From the NCBI RefSeq assembly GCF_043944905.1, contig NZ_JBIMSN010000094.1:1-64000 (forward strand): DNA of 64,000 bases, given 5' to 3'. The stretch comes from Antrihabitans spumae. Lineage in GTDB: Bacteria; Actinomycetota; Actinomycetes; Mycobacteriales; Mycobacteriaceae. The notes under the pieces are model-generated. The model was not told the DNA's origin and made no database searches. It saw nothing but the letters and a program-made list of their open reading frames with translations. This document shows positions 1 through 7,900 of the stretch, in pieces (position 1 is the first letter of the stretch; every line of letters begins with the position of its first letter). The position numbers were made by a program, and so were the translations under genes.

Positions 1-2
1 AG

Positions 3-59
3 GTGGTCCCATGCACCTGGCAGAAATCAGCTCACAGTGGTCCCATGCTCATGGCAGAC
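3..59. repeat. Short direct repeat, two copies 34 bp apart
   Basis: Two nearly identical 22-bp copies start at positions 3 and 37; both begin gtggtcccatgc and end tggcaga. They sit at the window edge just beyond the phosphoribosyltransferase relic. Further copies to the left would not be visible. Confidence 0.5.
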
Positions 60-66
60 GACAGTA

Positions 67-605
67 GGGACTTGATGTTCACCTCGGAGTAGTCAGTGTT
101 TCGCCCGCGTGCCAAATAGGTACAGTTCCCGCCTCCATTGCCCCGGAGATCACCTTAAAGAAACAGGTGCTCGAAATGTTCGCGAGGGCGCGACGCGGTA
201 GGCAAACCGGTCGCGATTTCGTGGGTAATGCCGCTGACCATTGTTTCAGCGACCAAGCGTAAACTGCGGTTGTCGAGCGTCGTAGCCGTACATGGGGCCC
301 TGCTCGCGCCAACGATCGGGATTGATCGGTTCTGCGCGAAAGCGCCAGGATCCGAGGTCCTCGGGGACAAATTCTTTCCGAACTGTCTTGCTTCCAGCGT
401 TACGAGCCTGTGCGTCGTGCGGACCAATGCAGAGGAATTCGTATTTCGGTTGATTCGTTCGAGTGCGGCGAGTTGTTCCCAAAAAATGCATCGACAAACC
501 AGCGCCGCCGACCCGCCCCTCCTTCGCGAAGTTCGACAGGGGCAGTTCGACGCGGCCATCACTACCAAATGAGATTATCGAGATGCGGGCGATGTCAGTG
601 AGCAA
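67..605 (-). pseudogene. Relic of a phosphoribosyltransferase-like gene (copy 1)
   Basis: Three minus-strand frames each carry pieces that align with the better preserved copy at 31228-32320. Shared pieces are DAQARNA, EFVP(E/D)DL, ETMVSG.T.EIATGL and GAM..GTVP.W, in the same order. ETMVSG corresponds to the PRPP-binding loop of phosphoribosyltransferases, where copy 2 reads VVVVDETMVSGATL. Copy 1 changes frame near position 260 and again near 155, and lacks about 15 bases relative to copy 2 near 155. A third frame change near 98, giving an ENTD..SEV continuation, is at the same place as in copy 2. No intact protein can be made, so this is a decayed paralogue. What is seen is the collinear homology; the enzyme class is inferred from one loop. 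Confidence 0.7.
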
Positions 606-1321
606 CGGACTGCGTTGGACCTCGTCTTTGAGTTAGTGGAGAGCCTGGTTTACCGCTGGCATACCGCCTGACATCGACCCCGGAGACATCGAATATTAGA
701 TAGAAGGTAAGAGTCTAGGCGCCCTCTAAGGCGATGTCGTTGTGCATGTCAAAATGCCCTTCCTCGGCGGGAGTCGAGCAAGTATTTCAGTCTCATGGCA
801 CCGCGCGTGTCATCTAATCGATTGACATTCGGGCGGGTGGTTGCCCAATCTTTCTCCGTTAGGCCAGGTTTGGTCGCGCGGAGCTAAGGCATTGTGTTGC
901 GAACTCGGCCCGTCGTGCACGACTTGCGTCGTGATCTAGCATCCTCGACTGGGCGGATGGCGGGTCGATTCGAAGGTATCGCCGTGGAAGTTGGCGCGTC
1001 GCCGAGCGATGGACGCGCATTGGTACGCAGACCCAACCTCACGTTCCGCGAGTCGTTAGCGATCAACCCACCGGCCGTCGTGTCGTCGACAGCCGTCGTC
1101 ACTTCGCATGATTCGATAGATAATTTGCGCCTCGCGGCGGCCTTAGACCCATCTCGCGGGCGCCCACAGCATAGTGAGAGCGTTTGGTCTCACCTGAGAC
1201 GGACGATTCCAAGGCGCAATAGTGACCTTCCGCAGAACCTCCGCTTTCATTGTATTCGGGAAGGGATTGCCACGCCTTGCGAGGTACAAGCGAGGTGCAC
1301 CAAACAGCGAAGGATCGTTGC
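606..1321. other. About 700 bp without a convincing gene
   Basis: The plus frame reading through 894-1325 is open and protein-like in its first 80 residues, but it has no ribosome binding site or recognisable domain and runs into the start of the HTH gene in another frame. I treat the stretch as decayed or non-coding DNA that includes the upstream region of the HTH gene at 1322. No clear promoter or hairpin stands out. Confidence 0.4.
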
Positions 1322-1606
1322 ATGAGCACTACTGTATCCGCGAACAACCCGTCCGAGGCGGACGGGCCGCACCCGTATTCGAAGCCCACATTGAGTGATC
1401 GCGAGATCGAGGTCTTGCTGGCTTGGTTCAGCTGCGATACGAAGGCGAATGTCGGTAAGGGGCTATACATTTCGCTCGGAACAGTGAACACGCACCTGGC
1501 TCGTGTTCGTCAGAAGTACGAATGCGTTGGAAGGGCCGCCCCGACCAAGGCAGCGTTGGTGGCTCGAGCGCTGCAGGACGGACTAATCGATGTCAAAGAC
1601 CTATGA
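1322..1606 (+). CDS. LuxR/GerE-type HTH mini-regulator (copy 1)
   Basis: This 94-aa protein is probably a DNA-binding transcription factor made of almost nothing but a GerE-type helix-turn-helix. The motif LSDREIEVLLAW opens the domain at about residue 23, and GTVNTHLARVRQKY at about residues 52-65 is the recognition helix. The tail ALQDGLIDVKDL is shared with two paralogues at 3426-3725 and 42241-42528. No receiver or sensor domain is present, so control must come from another protein or from dosage. The ATG at 1322 was chosen because AAGGA lies 8 bases upstream and because MST is also the N-terminus of the third copy. Its neighbours are relics, so its target is unknown. Confidence 0.75.
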   Translation: MSTTVSANNPSEADGPHPYSKPTLSDREIEVLLAWFSCDTKANVGKGLYISLGTVNTHLARVRQKYECVGRAAPTKAALVARALQDGLIDVKDL

Positions 1607-2245
1607 CGGCTGTCCGCCGTCCCGCTGCCGGAATCGGCTATCGATGCCCTCGGCAGCCAAGGCGGCGACGGTCGTAGAGGCAAGGAATTCTCCAAACGAG
1701 GATTCGTGGTCAACTGAGGGGCCGATTGTGTTGTGCAAACCTGTGAAGGATGCGGTCGCTACCGTCTGGCGGACTTCGAAGAGCACATCGACGGCAACAT
1801 CGCCTTGCACGAATACGGCAATTCCGGCGATAGGATGTCCTCGCACCTCGTGGCGTCCCGACGCCTCATCGATTTCCGCGTCAGCGATGAGCGGGATGTC
1901 GATGGCCGTTACGTTGTCGAACGGTCAGTTTTTCTTGACAGGCCGAGAGTCTGGTCGCAACGAGGCATCGTGGACTGCGTCGATGAGCGAGCTAATCGCG
2001 ATTTTCGCGACCGCGACCTCGAAGATCGGTTGATGCAGCACAAATCCAGGCTCCTCGCCAGCGCACTTATAGCTTGTGCCCGCGCGCCGACGGGTTCCAG
2101 TTGTCAGATGAAGTGCGACCACGCAATCGACTGTACAACTGTCCAATATGTAGCTGGCGCCGACCGTCGTGGTGCCGCGAACGTCAACGGGGTGGCCGAG
2201 GAAGCAGGTTGCCGCGCACAGGCAGGGGCTTGGCCGATAAAACAC
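1601..2245 (-). pseudogene. Unknown gene interrupted by an in-frame TGA
   Basis: One minus frame has protein-like composition and GC-rich third positions from about 2245 down to 1601, but an in-frame TGA at 1924 follows ...RPVKK-N. Sequence after the stop (starting PFDNVTAIDIPLIADAEI) continues in the same frame for 107 codons, with no good start codon or ribosome binding site at the junction. I read this as one gene of about 214 codons broken by a nonsense change. A plus-strand frame at 1733-2311 is also open and ends in a GTGA overlap with the next gene, but its composition looks like an antisense shadow. I recognise no family. Confidence 0.4.
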
Positions 2246-2307
2246 GGCCGCATTCGTCTGTGCACACGCGTTGTCGGTAATGCGGGAATTCGCGAAGGGG
2301 GTCGGAG

Positions 2308-2757
2308 GTGACGGGTAAGGTTGAGGGGAGCCCAGATTCGGCTGCGCGCTCAGAATTGGGATTGATTCGGGCAGCTGAAAATGTCGAATCGGATCCGCGC
2401 TGGGCGCAGTATATGCTCTGGTCGATCCCTGAATGCTCCGACGTCCGGGATGAAATTCTTGCTCGATCTGGCCGGCCAGTCGGCAGTGTCGATCGAGACA
2501 GGGTGCTGGCCACGGTGTTTGCCGCGTCGCGGGATAAGTTGTATGAACTCACAATTGATCGTGGCGACGTGAGCTGGGAAGAAACGAAACGCATTGTCGC
2601 GAGGCCGGATTTCGATCATCGCCTTCTTTCCGCCTTCTTGAGTACGAAAGGAGCGGTGGGTATCGCAATTAGCGACAAAATAGCGGCTTTCCTCAGCGTC
2701 CACGTTCCTGCGTCGGTTGTCCTCCGTGTGCGGTCCGGTGATTTCGACGTCAGGTAA
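2308..2757 (+). CDS. Hypothetical protein, 149 aa
   Basis: This is a soluble, mostly helical protein of unknown function. It contains WAQYMLWSIPE near residue 32 and a hydrophobic stretch AVGIAISDKIAAFLSV near residue 115. No signal peptide or membrane segment is evident. The GTG start at 2308 has a purine-rich AAGGGGG about 5 bases upstream. The gene stands alone among relics, with a dead TerD gene just downstream on the other strand. Coding looks genuine from composition, but the protein could itself be a fragment. Confidence 0.5.
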   Translation: MTGKVEGSPDSAARSELGLIRAAENVESDPRWAQYMLWSIPECSDVRDEILARSGRPVGSVDRDRVLATVFAASRDKLYELTIDRGDVSWEETKRIVARPDFDHRLLSAFLSTKGAVGIAISDKIAAFLSVHVPASVVLRVRSGDFDVR

Positions 2758-2828
2758 GCGCACCGACTGCATTGGAATCCGTGAATTCCGCACAAACCAT
2801 CCTGAGGGGAACAGGGACTTCCGCCAAG

Positions 2829-3362
2829 TCAACGCCGTGGTGCGAGAGATACCGGTGAGTCCGGATGGGTATCCGTGGCCTGAATTTTCACTCCGGTCGC
2901 GCGGGATTGCTCGCCGAAATCACGGTTTCGGAGCACGCGTCGCCGATCGGGTCGACTGCGCTGTGCAAGTCGCTCGGTCAACCACCCGGATGTACGATTT
3001 CCGGACTCGTCAGAATGTCCGCGTGTGGTTGTGGGCTCGGTAAAAACCGAGACAGTGAACACCGTTGGCACCTCGCGACCGACGTTGTTAAGGATGCGTT
3101 CGATCTCATCGTCATCGCCGTCTACGTCGCCGGTGAGGTTGGCACGTCTGGACGATCTCGTGGTCCGGTGCCTGTAGATTGTGGAGAACCCAAAACTGTT
3201 GTTGGACTGCATGTTTCGTCCTGCACCGCTCGCGATCGCACTGGCATCGAGGTCGAAATCTTTCCCGCTCGTCGCTCGAATGTCCAACAGATGCAGACCG
3301 GCAACGCCGGGAGAACCCGTTGGGTGACTGCACGCGACCGCGTACGTCAAACAGTAGGTCAT
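2829..3362 (-). pseudogene. TerD-domain gene relic
   Basis: The frame ending at 2829 contains DFDLDASAIASG and a following GD.DGDDDEIE, matching the calcium-binding signatures of the intact TerD domain at 16418-18547 (EFDLDASAIATG; GAGDGDDEVIEI). Further along, a second frame gives R.YIRVVDRAT, matching FIRVVDRST, and a SENSGHGYPSGLTGIS piece matching the C-terminal KFRAIGQGYANGLAGIA. The pieces are collinear but lie in different frames with internal stops, so the gene is dead. An intact TerD domain is about 190 aa and is thought to bind calcium in stress and conflict systems. Confidence 0.75.
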
Positions 3363-3425
3363 GACCAGGGCAATGCCCGTGATATCACGATCCGGCCGCG
3401 TTCTGCCCTTGACCGGCCAGGTGAG

Positions 3426-3725
3426 TCACAGCTCGATCAGGAATACGATCCCATCCTGTAGCGCCCGGGCCAGCAACGCGGACTTGGTCGAGGCGGACCG
3501 CCCAGCTTCGGCGTACTTGGTGCGAATCCTAGAGATATGAGTGTTGACGGTTCCCATTGTGATGAATAGCTGCCCGGCAGCCTGGGTCTTAGTATCCGCG
3601 AACAGCCAAGTTCGCAACACCTCTTTCTCCCTGGTCGACAACGGGACTGGCGCGGGGACGCGGCCAGCGAATGGGCAGTGTTCGCAGGGTCCTTCGGTAT
3701 TCGGGTTTTCGAGCTGTTCAATCAC
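3426..3725 (-). CDS. LuxR/GerE-type HTH mini-regulator (copy 2)
   Basis: This 99-aa protein is a likely DNA-binding regulator reduced to a GerE-type HTH. LSTREKEVLRTWLF opens the domain and GTVNTHISRIRTKY is the recognition helix; the tail ALQDGIVFLIEL matches the paralogues. The N-terminus has a CEHC pair (PCEHCPF), reminiscent of the CPRC pair in copy 3, so metal binding is possible. I chose the GTG at 3725 because GGAGG lies 7 bases upstream; the frame stays open to 3809 without a better site. It lies next to the dead TerD gene, whereas copy 3 lies beside a live CHAT operon, so this may be a regulator orphaned by decay of its cassette. Confidence 0.75.
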   Translation of the reverse strand: MIEQLENPNTEGPCEHCPFAGRVPAPVPLSTREKEVLRTWLFADTKTQAAGQLFITMGTVNTHISRIRTKYAEAGRSASTKSALLARALQDGIVFLIEL

Positions 3726-4197
3726 GCTTATTCCTCCGGGGTCAGTGCGTTCGTGAACGCACCGATTCCCCGCAGGACTGCACGCGTCTGTCAGAAACCC
3801 GATGGACACCGATCCGAGCCAACCCGCGACATAGACCCGCTACCCGAGCGCGCCAGACCACCTCAGCCTTTGACCACACTTGTCGGAAGAGGAGGTGACG
3901 TTCCCGATCGTGAATCGGATCCCGGAATCGTCGTCGCGCAGCGCCCCATTCATGCAAGACCGGCGGGTCGCGATTCTCGCAGAGCGGCAACGCTGTCGTA
4001 CCTTGCAGGGTCAACTGCCTGCCCGGGGCTGTGGTCGCGGGGCTGATCGACGCTGTTCGAATCGGCAAAAGTTGCGCGGTTGAGCCAGATGTGACGGGGT
4101 GCCGCCGATGTGGTGACCGAATTCGATGTCCGCGTCTGCACCGGGCGATTGCTCGCCGGCGGCCTGCTTCCCATGGTCGCGCGGCGTCGATTGATTA

Positions 4198-4725
4198 TGC
4201 CTGCCGCGACCGATGTGTTAGAGGCCTACCGAAATCTTGTGGACAAGTTCTACCGGACGATTCCGCAGTCGAAGGCGGGTCCGGTGTCGATTGACCGACC
4301 GCGGGCTATTGCCGATGACGAGGTTGCCCAGACGGCAATTGGTGTAGTTGTGGCTGGACTACCGCAGTCTGCGGCCGAGTTCATCAATGCCCACAACAAG
4401 GGTGGCGCAGAAACTGCATGGAGCGGTGGCTCTTTGGAACTGCCCGTCTACGTCACCGCGTTCTTGACGGACGACGTCCGTGACTGTGCTTTTAGTTCCT
4501 GCCCTCGTCGGAGATTCGCTAGATTGTTGGCACCCGACCGCGCTTGAAGTCGGCGTCGTTCACAGGCGACCATTCTTTCGTATTGCACGCTGGCGGGCTG
4601 GATCCGCGGGTGCGAGGTGGGCGGTTGCCTCAAGCACAACAGGCGGTGGCGTCGAGTCAGCCTCGGGCGGCCGTCGTCCCGCAATGGGGCGTGGGCCAGG
4701 AACTGCGTCAGGACTTTCCTTCGTC
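4198..4725 (+). pseudogene. Multi-frameshift relic of an unknown gene
   Basis: Three plus frames carry protein-like stretches one after another. From 4198 a frame begins MPAATDVLEAYRNLVDKFY and runs to about 4460 (LPVYVTAFLTDDV). A second frame gives LLVPALVGDSLDCWHPTALEVG from about 4485. A third gives GDHSFVLHAGGLDPRVRGG onward from about 4565. Together they look like one gene of about 180 codons broken by at least two frameshifts. The 390 bases before it (3810-4197) contain only short open frames and nothing I can assign. No family is recognised. Confidence 0.45.
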
Positions 4726-5475
4726 TGTCCCCTCGGCCTTCTTGCTCAGCCGATCGCGCAGTGCGCCTGCGCGAGCCTGTAAGTGTTGCGCATGCTGCGC
4801 GCGAGATTCGGATCCGTTGCCGTGCACTGGCGTCACCGGGATGCGGTGGGCTTGTGCCGTCGCGACAACAGCCTCGGATACACCGTCCAACTCGGCGAGC
4901 GCACCGGCGACGAAGAGGCCGCCAGACAATTGCTTCGTGCGGCCGAGCGATCCGCGATATACGATCTCGCAGGGAACCGCGCGAGCTTCGCTTGCAGGTC
5001 TGTTGAAGGCCGTGAGTGCGAGCGTCAACAATCCGTCAACGGTTTTGTGCACCAACCACTTGCGTCCCGGAACCGGTGGAAACAGACGGCGGATCCGATC
5101 CACTTCTTTGTCGATCACTACGTCGGGGAGTAGGTCGACTGCGCTGTGCAATCGAACTTCCACTACGTCCGACCACGGGATCGTCGTGCCGTCGAAACCC
5201 ACCTCGGTCGGACTGACGACAACGGCGCCGATGGTATCGAGCGAATGCAACGCGCGCGCCGCTGGGCCGGGAAGCGAGGTCTGGCTGGCGACAAGCGCCC
5301 CGACCGACGCCTCCCATCGCTGTGTGACGGGCGCCGCTGGTTGCGGGATCGCAGCTAGCGCTCGCTGTAGCCAATCCTGCGGTGCGCCGGTCGAAATGTT
5401 CGAACGTTCCGCAGCACCGCGAATGGACTCGGCCCCGCGCGTGACCGTCGTGGCCAACTTGTCGCGTAGTCCCAT
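4708..5475 (-). CDS. Hypothetical protein, 255 aa
   Basis: This intact gene of unknown function has a GAGGAG site 8 bases before its ATG. The protein starts with a short basic helix (MGLRDKLATTVTRGAES), has a central region with VGFDGTTIPWSDVVEVRLHSAVDLL near residue 93, and ends in an alanine- and charge-rich helical tail (QHAQHLQARAGALRDRLSKK) that could form a coiled coil. The phrase T.IPW.DV.EV is like PH-type sheets that respond to lipids, but that is only an impression. There is no signal peptide or membrane segment. A perfect inverted repeat lies about 85 bases upstream. Confidence 0.65.
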   Translation of the reverse strand: MGLRDKLATTVTRGAESIRGAAERSNISTGAPQDWLQRALAAIPQPAAPVTQRWEASVGALVASQTSLPGPAARALHSLDTIGAVVVSPTEVGFDGTTIPWSDVVEVRLHSAVDLLPDVVIDKEVDRIRRLFPPVPGRKWLVHKTVDGLLTLALTAFNRPASEARAVPCEIVYRGSLGRTKQLSGGLFVAGALAELDGVSEAVVATAQAHRIPVTPVHGNGSESRAQHAQHLQARAGALRDRLSKKAEGTDEGKS

Positions 5476-5558
5476 CGGTGCAGCTCCTCGCGGGGTTGTA
5501 TGAACGTTTGCAACTGTCCGACAAGTGTTTCACCGGAATCGAGGGCGCGAAGTCGGCT

Positions 5559-5579
5559 GTTTGGAGGACACCTCCAAAC
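5559..5579. promoter_or_regulatory. Perfect 9-bp inverted repeat upstream of the 4708-5475 gene
   Basis: GTTTGGAGG and CCTCCAAAC face each other across a 3-base ACA spacer. The element ends 84 bases before the start codon of the divergent-to-window, minus-strand gene at 5475. A symmetric site of this size suits a dimeric repressor operator; a hairpin in an RNA leader is the alternative. There is no U-tract. Confidence 0.5.
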
Positions 5580-5647
5580 GAAGGTGCTTGGATCCCCGCC
5601 AGCATCGCTCAGAATGCGTCGGAGCCGAAGTGGAGTGACCGCATCGG

Positions 5648-6210
5648 CTACGCCATGTGTAGAAGTCCTCGGAAGTGGCGGGAATCGTGTTGGGCTCGAC
5701 CTGCCCAGACCCGGGCAAGGTTCGATGCGAGTCTCGGGTCGTCGGTGCCCTCGACCGCGCAGATTACTACGGCCGGGAGGTTCGGCGTCCTCGACATCGA
5801 CCGATAGAAGCAACGGCGGCAGGCCCCCGGGTTCGCTCCCTACGGGCGGGCGACCCGGGCGATTCGCGGCTGAACTCGAGCAACCTCGCTAAGCAGCTCC
5901 GAGTTCGCTTGGCAGCGTCGGTAAGCCGTTCGAGAACGTCTTTGACGTCTTTGTTTTGGGGCCCTTCCGACGTCTTGGTCGCCGCCAGCGAGCCGCGGTC
6001 CCACTGATTCGCTGGCATGTCAACCGTGGACCTTAAGGCAATCCCCACGGTGTTACCCAAACCGGTCTCGTATATGTCGATTGCGCGGCCGAGCGCGCGG
6101 CAGAGACAGTGCGAATCGTCGACGGCGTCCGCGGCGACAACTTCTTCGCATACCCGTCGTCGCCGCGAATCTGGGATTCCACCGACTTCCGCACCAGCGC
6201 CTTGTTGTCA
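5648..6210 (-). pseudogene. Cluster of broken reading frames, unknown gene relics
   Basis: A 49-codon frame at 5648-5797 starts MSRTPNLPAVVICAVEGTDD and is well composed but has no ribosome site. Upstream of it, another minus frame reads AVDDSHCLCRALGRAIDIYE through NTVGIALRSTVDMPANQWD and DVKDVLERLTDAAKRTRSC down to 5767. Further up, near 6210, the piece LVRKSVESQIRGDDGYAKKL is in a third frame. These look like one or two decayed genes of the same orientation as the 4708-5475 gene. No family is recognised. Confidence 0.4.
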
Positions 6211-6280
6211 AGCACCCGATCCACCCGTCGTTCGAGACCGGATCGGCATCGCAGATCGCAGCCGCCCGGGGAATCGGCCG

Positions 6281-6309
6281 TCCGTGCAAGGGGAGACCCC
6301 CTGCACGGA
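6281..6309 (+). promoter_or_regulatory. Strong hairpin abutting the ribosome binding site of the PaaK-like gene
   Basis: TCCGTGCAAGGGG and CCCCCTGCACGGA pair over 12 of 13 positions with one A/C mismatch and a 3-base AGA loop. The stem ends directly before AAGGAGA, the ribosome binding site of the gene starting at 6322. It could be a terminator of upstream decayed transcription, or a leader hairpin that influences translation. No U-tract follows, which slightly favours a leader role. Confidence 0.55.
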
Positions 6310-6321
6310 AGGAGAATCCAC

Positions 6322-7746
6322 ATGTCCGCACCGGTTTCACGGCTCGACGCCGTCGTTCCCGGCTTCACTCGCGCGCTGCGAATCTTCCACAGCGCTGCGG
6401 CTCAGGTGCCCGCCTATCGGGAGTTCCTCGGCGAGCACGGTGTCGATCCGGCCACGATTCGCACGCCCGGCCAGTTCGCGACCGTTCCCCCGGTCACCAA
6501 GGAGAATTACCTCCGGCGGTACCCACGCGCGTCATTGTTTCCGAATGGCGATATCACGCGCGCCGGGATCTGGTCCACAAGTTCCGGATCGTCGGGGAAA
6601 CCCACCTATTGGCCCCGGAACGACCTCGCCGCCGAGCACGCGGCAGTTCTCTACGACCGTGTTTTCCGCAGCAGTTTCGCCAGCCACGAGGCGCCGACGC
6701 TACTCGTTGTCGGCTTCGCGATGGGCAATTGGATCGGAGGCACGTACACGCTCGGCGCCGGACTGGAACTGGCACGACGCGGCCACAGATTGTCGGTCAT
6801 CGCGCCGGGAATCAACGTCGACACCATCCTCAACAATATCGCCGATTTGGGCGGCAATTACGAACGAATCGTCCTTGCCGGATATCCACCCTTTCTTAAG
6901 GACGTCCTCGACGCTGCCGGACCCGATGTGCTCGGGCATGACCTGCGGCTATTGATGGCCGGTGAAAATATCACGGAAACATGGCGCGACCATGTCCTCG
7001 GGCGAACTGGCGGACGAGCCGAACACACCAGCCTGATCTACGGCACGGCTGACGCAGGCATCATGGGTCACGAGACGCCGACCACGATCGCAATCAGGCG
7101 CGCCGCCCGAGACGATGAAGGTCTCGGCACTGCGTTGTTCGGGAACTGCACGGTGGCCCCAACCTTCGTCGAGTACGACCCGCGCTTGCGCTACACCGAG
7201 GTCGACGACAAGGGACGGTTGCTGTTCACGATCGACAACGCGATTCCGCTGGTCAGATACAGGATCAACGACGAAGGCAGCGTGCACTCGGCAGCGGACG
7301 TCGCGAGAATCCTCGGCGAATCAGAGCATGAACTGGCAATCAGCACTGCCGCGGACCATGGCGGGTTCATCGCGCTGCGCCGCAGATCGGACGTTGCCAC
7401 CAGCTTTTACGCCATCAATCTGTACCCCGACAGCATCCGCCCCGTGCTGGAACGGAACGACATCGCCGACAGAGTGAGCGGCAAGTTCACGTTGCACAAA
7501 GAGGAATCGTTGGAACTCGGACCGCAGCTGGTGTTAGAGGTCGAGTTGGCACGGAACCGATGCGGCGATTCGGCACTCGAAGCGCTCCTGCGCGCGGAAG
7601 TAATCGCCGCGCTTACGCGGACGAGCACTGAGTATCGGGAACTCCTCGCGACGAAGGGCGCGGCCGCCAATCCGATGATCCGGTTGCACGTGTTCGGAAG
7701 TGAGGTCTTCCAGTACGACGTCAAGGTGTCGTGGGCGCAGTCCTAG
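6322..7746 (+). CDS. PaaK-like adenylate-forming enzyme (phenylacetate-CoA ligase family)
   Basis: This 474-aa protein belongs to the ANL superfamily, closest in layout to PaaK-type CoA ligases, which adenylate a carboxylate and usually pass it to CoA. The phosphate-binding loop STSSGSSGKPTYWPR is at about residue 88, the YGTADAG motif near residue 237, and the GRLLFTIDN...PLVRYRINDEG hinge region near residues 298-318. Length is slightly above the usual 430 aa. No carrier-protein domain is attached and no aromatic catabolism genes are nearby. That fits the PaaK-like enzymes of secondary metabolism rather than phenylacetate breakdown; the substrate cannot be read. The ATG at 6322 is chosen for the GGAGA 7 bases upstream. 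The gene is monocistronic, with a hairpin on both sides. Confidence 0.8.
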   Translation: MSAPVSRLDAVVPGFTRALRIFHSAAAQVPAYREFLGEHGVDPATIRTPGQFATVPPVTKENYLRRYPRASLFPNGDITRAGIWSTSSGSSGKPTYWPRNDLAAEHAAVLYDRVFRSSFASHEAPTLLVVGFAMGNWIGGTYTLGAGLELARRGHRLSVIAPGINVDTILNNIADLGGNYERIVLAGYPPFLKDVLDAAGPDVLGHDLRLLMAGENITETWRDHVLGRTGGRAEHTSLIYGTADAGIMGHETPTTIAIRRAARDDEGLGTALFGNCTVAPTFVEYDPRLRYTEVDDKGRLLFTIDNAIPLVRYRINDEGSVHSAADVARILGESEHELAISTAADHGGFIALRRRSDVATSFYAINLYPDSIRPVLERNDIADRVSGKFTLHKEESLELGPQLVLEVELARNRCGDSALEALLRAEVIAALTRTSTEYRELLATKGAAANPMIRLHVFGSEVFQYDVKVSWAQS

Positions 7747-7757
7747 TCCGAACGGCG

Positions 7758-7780
7758 GATCCGTCCCGAGTGGACGGATC
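7758..7780 (+). terminator. Hairpin after the PaaK-like gene
   Basis: GATCCGTCC and GGACGGATC form a perfect 9-bp stem around a CGAGT loop, 12 bases after the stop codon. There is no U-tract, as is common in actinobacterial terminators. Confidence 0.55.
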
Positions 7781-7900
7781 GGCCGGTGTCAGTCGTTCGA
7801 TTGGTTTTGCGGCTAGGGGTCGCGTTTGCCTGTCTCACTAGCGAGAATCTTGTTGCCAGGGGGGTTCGGTCCCAGCTGCGGTTCACGATATGGAGGAATG

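Noticed and set aside
1733..2311. 192-aa plus-strand ORF ending in a GTGA overlap with the 2308 gene
   Set aside because: Its composition (many Arg/Asp pairs, no hydrophobic core) is that of an antisense shadow; the opposite strand reads more like protein.
4544..5503. 319-aa plus-strand ORF
   Set aside because: It runs antisense to the well-supported minus-strand gene at 4708-5475 and is Ser/Ala/Arg-rich, as shadows are; only its first 60 residues may be relic coding.
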